The translations under genes and the position numbers were made by a program. A stretch of DNA of 64,000 bases from Edaphochlamys debaryana (Eukaryota > Chlorophyta > Chlorophyceae > Chlamydomonadales). Location: NCBI GenBank assembly GCA_016858145.1, contig JAEHOE010000017.1, forward strand, positions 434,001 through 498,000, given 5' to 3'. The notes under the pieces were generated by a model, which did not search any database, was not told the DNA's origin, and was given only the letters and a program-made list of their open reading frames with translations. Of this stretch, positions 57,101-64,000 are shown piece after piece (the first letter of the stretch is position 1; every line of letters begins with the position of its first letter).

Positions 57101-60100
57101 TCTCCATTGACCGTCCCCCGAGCAGCTCTCTCTCCCCCCGTGCACGCACCGAACAGCATCATGAACAGGACCACGCCCGCGCTCCACACGTCGGCGGCCG
57201 CCGCGTCGTAGGCTGCGCCCCGGAAGTTGCCCAGGACCTCGGGGGCGCAGAACATGGCGGTGCCGACCTGGGGGCGGGGCAGGGGGGGTTGTCGGGGTTT
57301 GGGCAGGGAGCGGAAAGGTAGGGGCACAGGGAAGCGGATTGGAGAAGCTGGTGCATGTCACGAACACTGATAAGTCCTGACTACGGAGTCCAGCGGGCTT
57401 GTCACGGAACTTGGACACGGTAAACTGGCCCGGAAGGGGCCCATGAAGCCACATGACGTTCTGCTGGTCAAGCAGGCGTGGAGTTGCGTGATAACGGGAG
57501 GATGGAAGCGGGTCACCATGACGAGGCGATGACGGACGGCGGCTGGTCATTATCGGTCGGCGAGCAAGGCCGGGTGACGCAGCGCCTTTGCAGGTCCCCG
57601 CACTGCACCTGCACCCGCACGCCACCCCCGCAGCTGCCCACCGCCGCCTCCCCACCGCTTGCATGGCCCCTCCATACGCCAAGCACCGAGCAACGACGCG
57701 TTTCAGACCGTTTCAGCGCATATTGCGCCGGTGATCGCTTGTACGGCGTTGCGGGTTCGTTGTGCCCGGCTGTCAAGTGGTGCCGTACGGTTCGCTTCGC
57801 CCTGCTGGCGCGTTTATTGGGCATCCGGATTTGGGCCAGCGTGGCCTCCAGCGCTGCGCTCAATGCACCAGCGAGGCAGAAGCAGGCTTGCCTGCAGGCC
57901 CCCCCGCGCCGCGCCGGCTCGCGGGCTGGACATGCCGACCATCACTGTTCTCGCCACAACGACCACCGCGCGATTGGGGCCGCGACTTTGGCAGCAACGC
58001 ATTACTCACTGCAGACTCAAGCCGGCTCGCTGCGCGCAGCGATAGGCGTGCGGGTAGGGAGCGACTGCGCGACGGTTCGGTGACCCTCGCGGTCCGGTCG
58101 CTGCTTCCGCGGCCCGGTCTAACGCGCGCGCGCTTACCGTTTCGCTTCCTTGCCAAGCGCATTTCGACACAGGACACAGCACGCTTTGTCGCAGGCACGT
58201 CATGTGCACAAGGGCGAGGGCGACATGTTTGCGGCCACAACGGCTGTGGCATGTCGGCCGCCATGTCGGTCAGCACGCGCCCCCTGGCCTCCCTCGCCCT
58301 CGCCCTCGCAAGTAGCTTACACGACTCTGCTCCGACCCGCACAAACCATGTCCTCACCTGGCTCTTGGGCTCGCTGTTCCGCAGCGTGTCCTTGCTGACG
58401 GAGAAGTCCGACAGCTTGAGCAGCGGCAGGGCCGAGGCGGACAGCTGCAGCAGCAACCCCGACGGCCGGATGGCTCGGTTGACCTGGGGGGGTTTCAGGG
58501 GGGATGGGGGTGGGGGGGCGACGGATCAGTGGGGCCGGGGACGCGCCAGTGGTACTACGTAAACCCAGTTGCTTCCTTCCCACGCCCAGCCCCTTTCCTG
58601 CCTTCGCGCAGCTAGACTCCTCTCACACAGTGCCGGCACCATGTCTGTTCCCACTGCCACAGCTGCAGCCGCCGCTGCCCAAAGTATAAGCTGGGGCTCA
58701 GACGGCCGACTCCACCAGGGGCCTGGACAGCGAACCCGAATCCGCGCGCGCAAGCCCGCCCAACGGTGCCCAGTCACTGCTGGGACGGCCAGGCCATCGC
58801 AGGGCCGCTGGGGCGCCCACAACTGCGCTGCGTTACGCGGCTGCTCACCAGGCGCCTCAGACTCGAGCCACTTGCTGCCCCAGTGCGGCATTTCCCTACT
58901 CCTGGAGCCCAGGTCTCTACTGCGGGTAGCCACTTTTGCTAGCTTGTGGGAAAGAAGAGTTGTCGAGTGGCGCGGCTGCCGCGCCTTGTCACTGAGGCCG
59001 GAGGGGCCAAGAGTTGGTATACAACTTGCTGCGGGTCACCCCGAGCTTGTGCTGTTTGTGGGCCTATGTGTTTGAGTTGGGCTACGTGAGTGTGCTCGTG
59101 ACTTGGTGACTTGGTTAGCCTGAATGGCATTCCACCGCAGCTTCAAGCGCATATTGCGCCGGTGATTGCTTGTACGGCAACGCTCGGGTTCGTTGTGCCC
59201 GGCTGTCAAGTGGTGCCGTACGGTTCGCTTCGCCCTGCTGGCGCGTCTTATCAAGTGATGAGGATGGGGCGATAGGGCGAGTGATGGGTGAACTCGATAG
59301 GGTGATGGGTCAACTCGATAGGGTGATGGGGTTAACTCGATAGGGTTAACTCGATAGGGTTAACTCGATAGGGTAATGAGGTGAACTCAATAGGGTGATG
59401 GGGTGAACTCGATAAACAACTTGCTGTGTTGTGGGACTATGAGGTAAGGGCGTGTGACTGGTTTGCCTGAATGGCACTCGACCTCAGCTTCAAGCCCCAA
59501 GTCCAGCGGGGCTGGGAAACCTTTGCCCTGCTGGTGCTAAGACACAGCTCACGCGGTTTATTCTGCTCACAAGCTTCCTGTGCAAGGCTCCTGTCGCCCC
59601 TGCGCTACCCCAGGGACTCTGGGGACCGCACTGGGGGCAGCCGCCCTCCGGCCCATGGCATCCATCCCTTCCAAGCCCTCTTTCCCTTCCCGGCACCCTG
59701 TTTCGAGCTCCACCCTGGTCAGCTTCACACCATGGCCCCCCTCCCCTCCTCTCGATGCCCCGATGTCTCCCAACTAAGCGTCCAAGGCCCACCTTGCCCC
59801 TGCGGTGGCAGAAGTCCAGAGCTATCACCAGCTGCTGGAACAGGAACCGGGCCAGCTGCTCGATCACGCAGCCCCCCGCCTTCTCCATGAAGACCTGGCA
59901 GGGGTGGAGGGAAGGCCCGAGGGCAGCGGCCACGACTCGTCAGGCTTAGTTAGGGCGCCGGGGCGCTCGGCTACTATTCCAAGCACCGCGTGCTTTGGCA
60001 CGCAGGGGCTCAGTGCCGCTGCTTGGATGTTGGCCTCGATGGGGCCATCCTCAAGTCCCTTAGTGAGCGGTCCAGCCGTGCTGCCCCTTGTTTGTAGCTG

Positions 60101-60765
60101 GCAGGCGGGGCCCCACACGCCCGTGAGCTAAGCCTGTTCTGTTGACCTGCAGCTACCCATCTCGTCCGTTCCGGGGGCACACCAACTGCAACCCCACCTC
60201 TGGGTTTACATCAGGCAGCTGCCTGAAGCTCCCCACCCGTCCTCCCGTTCACCTCCAGTCCTACACAACAAACCCCAGCCCAGTGCACCTCCAACATGCG
60301 TACCTGCAAGTTCTCTCCATCCACGTACTCCAGCACTATCGCTAGGTGCCGTGGCGTTAGGAATACGTCCTGGAGGCTGACGATGTGCGGATGCTTGCAC
60401 AGCGTGAGCTCATGGTGGTTGAGCAGCTCACGCAGGAGGTACTTGGCGGCCCGCGAGTCGAAGCCACGAGGCACAAGCTTCACCGCATGCAGCTGGCCGT
60501 TGGGCTCGCTGCGTGGGGGTACCGGATATTGGGGTTGGGCCGCGGGGGCCGACGGGTGCAAAACCCTGTAAGAGCGGGCTGTGACCGTGGGCCCCAGCCC
60601 GGGACCAATGCCACGCTCCATACAGAAGGTTATGAGCTCACGGGCCCGTAACTGTGACGGGCGAGTTGTTCCGCACCTGGCGAGCACAACGATATGGGAC
60701 TCGTTCTTGCCCAACACCCGCAGCGTGCGCAGGGTAGGGTGACCAGCTAGGGGGTCGTCCAGCAT
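54200..60765 (-). CDS. SnRK2-like kinase with degenerate catalytic motifs (probable pseudokinase)
   Basis: Nine exons in transcript order: 60765–60677, 60508–60304, 59894–59793, 58483–58358, 57267–57150, 56900–56848, 56503–55679, 55516–54965, 54688–54200 (TAG); 852 residues, all phases consistent. The kinase fold is clear: QLHAVKLV (Lys40), HPHIVSLQDVFLTPRHLAIV, EYVDGENLQVFMEKAGG, GTAMFCAPEV, DVWSAGVVLFMMLFGRHPYS and RPEDA, the last typical of SnRK2. The catalytic loop reads NRAIRPSG where HRDxKxxN is expected, so Asp136 is Ala and Asn141 is Gly. The metal site reads DFS (158–160) instead of DFG. Phosphotransfer is therefore unlikely; a scaffold or allosteric role is inferred. A roughly 500-residue Ala/Pro/Gln-rich tail with an acidic segment (DDGPDLMFDDLE) follows. 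Intron 6 uses a probable GC–AG pair. Introns 3 and 4 are about 1.1–1.3 kb and hold copies of a dispersed repeat. Confidence 0.82.
57713..58290 (+). repeat. Dispersed repeat, right half, in pseudokinase intron 4
   Basis: This block is highly similar (roughly 90% by eye) to the reverse complement of about 63071–63650. Shared landmarks include GCGCATATTGCGCCGGTGAT, CCAGCGAGGCAGAAGCAGGC and AGGCACGTCATGTG. It lies in the intron between exons 4 and 5, opposite in strand to the gene. Both copies keep an open frame of over 200 codons in the same register. Confidence 0.85.
58793..59246 (+). repeat. Dispersed repeat, left half, in pseudokinase intron 3
   Basis: This block matches the reverse complement of about 63547–64000 nearly base for base. 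Examples are the GCCATCGCAGGGCC start, AAGAGTTGTCGAGTGGCGCG, and GTATACAACTTGCTGCGGGT. It ends abruptly at CTGGCGCGT, where a minisatellite begins. Its last 100 bp overlap the start of the block at 57713, so the two intronic pieces are not simply one element split by an exon. Confidence 0.85.
59258..59417 (+). repeat. AACTCGATAGGGTGATGGGG-type minisatellite
   Basis: About eight imperfect 15–21-bp units based on AACTCGATAGGG plus a variable TGATGGGT or TTA tail lie directly against the truncated dispersed repeat in pseudokinase intron 3. The unit resembles AT-richer satellite sequence and contrasts with the GC-rich surroundings. Confidence 0.85.
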
Positions 60766-61250
60766 GTTGGCAGTGCTCCAGTGAGCTGGTCACTCCTTGC
60801 ACTGCTCTCACAGGTGTCGGTAGCGCGATGGCATCTGTCAAGCGACAAAGTAGGTGCTTATGATGTGCTAGGCTGAGCTGACCGATACTTGCGAGGTCGT
60901 GTATTGTGCTTGGCCTTACGCAGCTGTCTTTCTTCCCGGACTCTCCCGCATGGACTTCCCCGCGATGGAGATTGGCAGGGCGCTGGCGCACCTTACCACT
61001 CTGTTTGTGCGAGCCTCGCATTCAGACTACCTCTGCTCATAGCTCTGGGATAGCCCACTGCCTCCCCGACGAACCTTCTGTTTTCTTTGCAAGCAACGCG
61101 ACGCCTTGACCGCGGCCCCGGCCTGCCTTAATACTTTTACGCTTGATTTTCGCTGGTCTGGATACAAGCCTACCAAGAAGAGACAGGGGCAGAGCTGTTC
61201 TACATATAGACTGTACACAGTCCTCTAGAGGCTAGCTCTAGCCTTGCGCT
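60766..61250. promoter_or_regulatory. Shared 485-bp region between pseudokinase and HSBP1
   Basis: Start codons of the two divergent genes are 485 bp apart. The region is less GC-rich than the genes. It holds CGAACCTTCT at 61070–61079, a perfect two-unit head-to-head heat-shock element (nGAAnnTTCn), about 170 bp before the HSBP1 ATG. A functional element usually needs three or more units, and a third is absent. Confidence 0.45.
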
Positions 61251-62005
61251 ATGGCAGAGAACAAGGCCAACGCAGACAGCGGGGCGGAGCTGACAACGTT
61301 TGTACAGGGTCTCCTGCAGCAAATGAACGCGCGCTTCCAGACGATGTCCGAGTCCATTGTCACGTAGGTTGCGCTCAAGCGGGGGCAGAGCTGACTGTGG
61401 GGGGTGGGGCAGAGCTGTGAAGGTCGGGAGCACGGGACTTCGGGCAGTTTTGCGGGATAGGCACAAGGAGGGGAAAAGAGACACGGGAGACGAGTTACGC
61501 GGGCACTGGCCCACCAGCCTGCCAAGGCAGGTGAAAGGGTCGGAGGGTGGTCGTGGCGGTCAGCGTGATTGCAGGAACGCAGTGCTGCCAGTGCCGCAGG
61601 CAGTGACTGGACGTAACGCAAGAGGCGTTGTCAGAACGGTTGACTGAGGAGCTTCACGGCCAGCCCTCAGCCCCAGTTAACATACCATCTGGTAGCCCTT
61701 GCTAGATGAGAAAACTACTCTGCAGCCTTCTACCTGTCGACGCCCATGCGTCCGCCCCCTACACGCTTGGTACAGCTTCGGCGGCCTGGTCTGGGGAAGG
61801 CTAAAAGGGTTCCTCAGGCGAGCTGTCCTGCCCTACAGCATGTGGCCACCTGAACACCCTGCCACCCACCCCCTTCGCCCTTGCCTGCCACAGCAAGATT
61901 GACGACATGGGACAGAAGATTGACAACCTAGAGGCCACCATTACAGAGCTGATGGAGCAGGCGGGCGGCCCGGAGAAGGACGCGGGCGGCAAGAGCGCCA
62001 GCTGA
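61251..62005 (+). CDS. HSBP1: Heat shock factor binding protein 1
   Basis: Two exons, 61251–61363 and 61894–62005 (TGA), split by one 530-bp intron in phase 2, give 74 residues, the family's usual size. The protein is a single coiled coil with the family signature: LTTFVQGLLQQMNARFQTMS, then ESIVTKIDDMGQKIDNLEAT, followed by ITELMEQAGG and a short charged tail. HSBP1 trimerises through the coil and binds the trimerisation region of heat shock transcription factor, damping its activity during recovery from heat stress; in plants it shuttles between cytoplasm and nucleus. The donor is the weaker AC|GTAGGT and the acceptor CCACAG|C restores Thr in the conserved TKIDDM. It is divergent from the pseudokinase gene, with a two-unit heat-shock element in between. 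Confidence 0.95.
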
Positions 62006-63070
62006 CGCAAGCGCGGGGAGTGGACGGAACAAGGAGCGTTGGGTTTAGGCTGGTAGAAGGCCGATGTTTGTAGGGGTTTTGGACGCTGTGATTTCTGCGT
62101 CGGGCCGCGGGTCGGAAAGGACTGATAAGCTGACGAGCTAGCGGTTCTGGGTGCCACTGCAGTGAGCAGGCTGCAGCCGGTGCAGGGCAGATTAGCTTGA
62201 CATGCCTCGTCGCCCAGGCTGCGGCAAAGTAGGGTCTACAACAACAACATGTGAGGCATGCCGGCCAGCGGTCTGCATGCACGTCTCCGGGGCTTTCGTG
62301 TGTGGTGATGTGTGACAGGGTTCCACTACAGGGGAGGGACTCTGATACGCCGAGCAGATGTAGAGTGTGCAGGCGGCTTATCTTGTCGTGTAGCTTTAGT
62401 TGCCGGGAAGAGACGCGTGCGACGTCAGAAGGCCCAGGATGCATACCGGAAGTGCAACGAGGGCACACTCGGCTCCAGGGCCCCAATCACAGCGGCGGCC
62501 ATGACGAGAGGGTGGCTGAACGCTGAAGCGCTCGATTGTGGTGGTATGGTAGCTCTGGTTGTTTGGACAGGAGAGGTTTGTCTTGTGACGAACCGCTTTT
62601 GGCCCTTGGGGTCCGGGCACCAACGTACTGGATACTGCTCCACTCCTCCACAGCTTAACAACAAGCACCCCAGCAGTGCGAGTCGAAGTAGTGGGAAAGT
62701 GAGCGCAATGTATCGACCACGGACGACTGGCGTGAACGTGGGCGCGGCTCGGTGGCCGCCTGCCTTGGTGCCTAGGTCCAGGTAGCTGCCTTGGCAGGAC
62801 CTTGGCAGTCACCCGCAATGGGCGGCACAGAGCGTCAGGACCAAGCCTCCAAACAGTCCAAGCAGCACGCCGTAGCCCGTAGGCCTGCACGAAGCAGTGG
62901 GTACACCGGTTTGCATTCGGGGCTCGTCGACTGAGACCGTATTCCCGGACCTAGTCCTGCACCCTCTGCACGGCCTGGACGGGCAGGGAAGACACATCGG
63001 CGTGCAAGACCAGGAGCCGGGAGGTTTGTGCCAGTGTAAACCTGGTGACAACGAGCACTTGCGGCGTGGA
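62006..63070. other. 3' UTR and intergenic DNA, nothing recognised
   Basis: No TGTAA close to the HSBP1 stop was found. Open frames on both strands (for example 62312–62785 plus) show no domain-like composition. Confidence 0.5.
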
Positions 63071-64000
63071 AGGCCAGCGGGCGCGTGCGAACCGACATGT
63101 GGGCCGACATGCCGCTTTGGTCGCCGCAAACATGTCGCCCTGGCCCTTGTACACATGACGTGCCTGTGACAAAGCGGGCTGTGTCCTCTGTCGAAATGTG
63201 CTGGGAGAGGAAGCGAAACGGTGAGCGCGCGCGCGTTAGACCGGGCCGCGGAAGCAGCGACCGGACCGCGAGGGTCACCGAACCGTCGCGTAGTCGCTCC
63301 CTACCCGCACGCCCGTCGCTGCGCGCAGCGAGCCGGCTTGAGTCTGCAGTGAGTAATGCGTTGCTGCCAAAGTCGCGGCCCGAGTCGCGCGGTGGTCGTT
63401 GTGGCGAGAACATGGCGGGTCGGCATGTCCAGCCCGCGAGCCGGCGCGGCGCGGGAGGGCCTGCACGCAAGCCTGCTTCTGCCTCGCTGGTGCATTGAGC
63501 GCAGCGCTGGAGGCCGCGCTGGCCCAAATCCGGATGCGCAATAAACGCGCCAGCAGGGCGAAGCGAACCGTACGGCACCACTTGACAGCCGGGCACAACG
63601 AACCCGAGCGTTGCCGTACAAGCAATCACCGGCGCAATATGCGCTTGAAGCTGCGTTGGAATGCCATTCAGGCTAACCAAGTCACCAAGTCACGAGCACA
63701 CTCACGTAGCCCAACTCAAACACATAGGCCCACAAACAGCACAAGCTCGGGGTGACCCGCAGCAAGTTGTATACCAACTCTTGGCCCCTCCGGCCTCAGT
63801 GACAAGGCGCGGCAGCCGCGCCACTCGACAACTCTTCTTTCCCACAAGCTAGCAAAAGTGGCTACCCGCAATAGAGACCTAGGCTCCAGGAGTAGGGAAA
63901 TGCCGCACTGGGGCAGCAAGTGGCTCGAGTCTGAGGCGCCTGGTGAGCAGCCGCGTAACGCACTGCGCAGTTGTGGGCGCCCCAGTGGCCCTGCGATGGC
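63071..64000 (-). repeat. Dispersed repeat, longest copy, runs off the window
   Basis: Read on the minus strand, this copy joins the two pieces found in the pseudokinase introns: first the part matching 58793–59246, then the part matching 57713–58290. It is therefore the best guide to the parent element, which is at least 930 bp. No terminal repeats, transposase or reverse transcriptase motifs are visible in the part seen, so it is likely a non-autonomous element or fragment. Confidence 0.8.

Noticed and set aside
57762..58562. 266-codon plus-strand frame in the pseudokinase intron as a host gene
   Set aside because: It coincides with a dispersed repeat and runs into the antisense of a real exon. 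It is reported as a repeat feature instead.

Overview
The window looks like nuclear DNA of a chlorophyte green alga of the Chlamydomonas/volvocine group. The sequence is GC-rich, genes carry many short GT–AG introns with C-rich 3' ends, TGTAA poly(A) signals lie about 300 nt after several stop codons, and the proteins are dominated by Pro-, Ala-, Gly- and Ser-rich low-complexity sequence. The gene content also fits: a modular cell-wall-type protein, a receptor-like kinase of a kind I associate with this group, and an SnRK2-like kinase. The species cannot be named from the sequence. All gene models below were built by hand from splice signals and checked for reading-frame phase across every junction; none has transcript support here.

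Layout. 1–9243 (+): 3' part of a very large type I membrane protein with repeated extracellular modules. 11636–13962 (+): a Ser/Gly-rich protein of unknown function whose 5' end may lie further upstream. 15846–20414 (+): a secreted GT90/CAP10-type (POGLUT-like) glycosyltransferase. 21607–29340 (+): a 28-exon receptor-like protein kinase with an apparent one-base frameshift in exon 1. 31633–42585 (−): one giant gene (more than 3,100 residues) of unknown function. 43175–45106 (−): an ankyrin-like repeat protein lacking its first exon. 45624–48995 (−): a plastid-type alpha/beta hydrolase. 49271–52802 (+): a protein with an N-terminal motif resembling the centriole protein SPICE1. 54200–60765 (−): an SnRK2-like kinase whose catalytic residues are lost. 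61251–62005 (+): heat shock factor binding protein 1 (HSBP1). 62006–64000: intergenic DNA and a dispersed repeat.

Relationships. There is no operon logic. Two head-to-head pairs share short upstream regions: hydrolase/SPICE-like (275 bp) and pseudokinase/HSBP1 (485 bp, with a two-unit heat-shock element). A dispersed repeat at 63.1–64.0 kb has inverted partial copies in two introns of the pseudokinase gene, flanking the exon that carries the degenerate catalytic loop. The most unusual structural signal is a 48-bp, about 96% matched inverted repeat in the receptor kinase gene, one arm of which contains the 3' splice site and the first 27 nt of the next exon. I found no CRISPR, tRNA or rRNA gene and no intact autonomous transposon.
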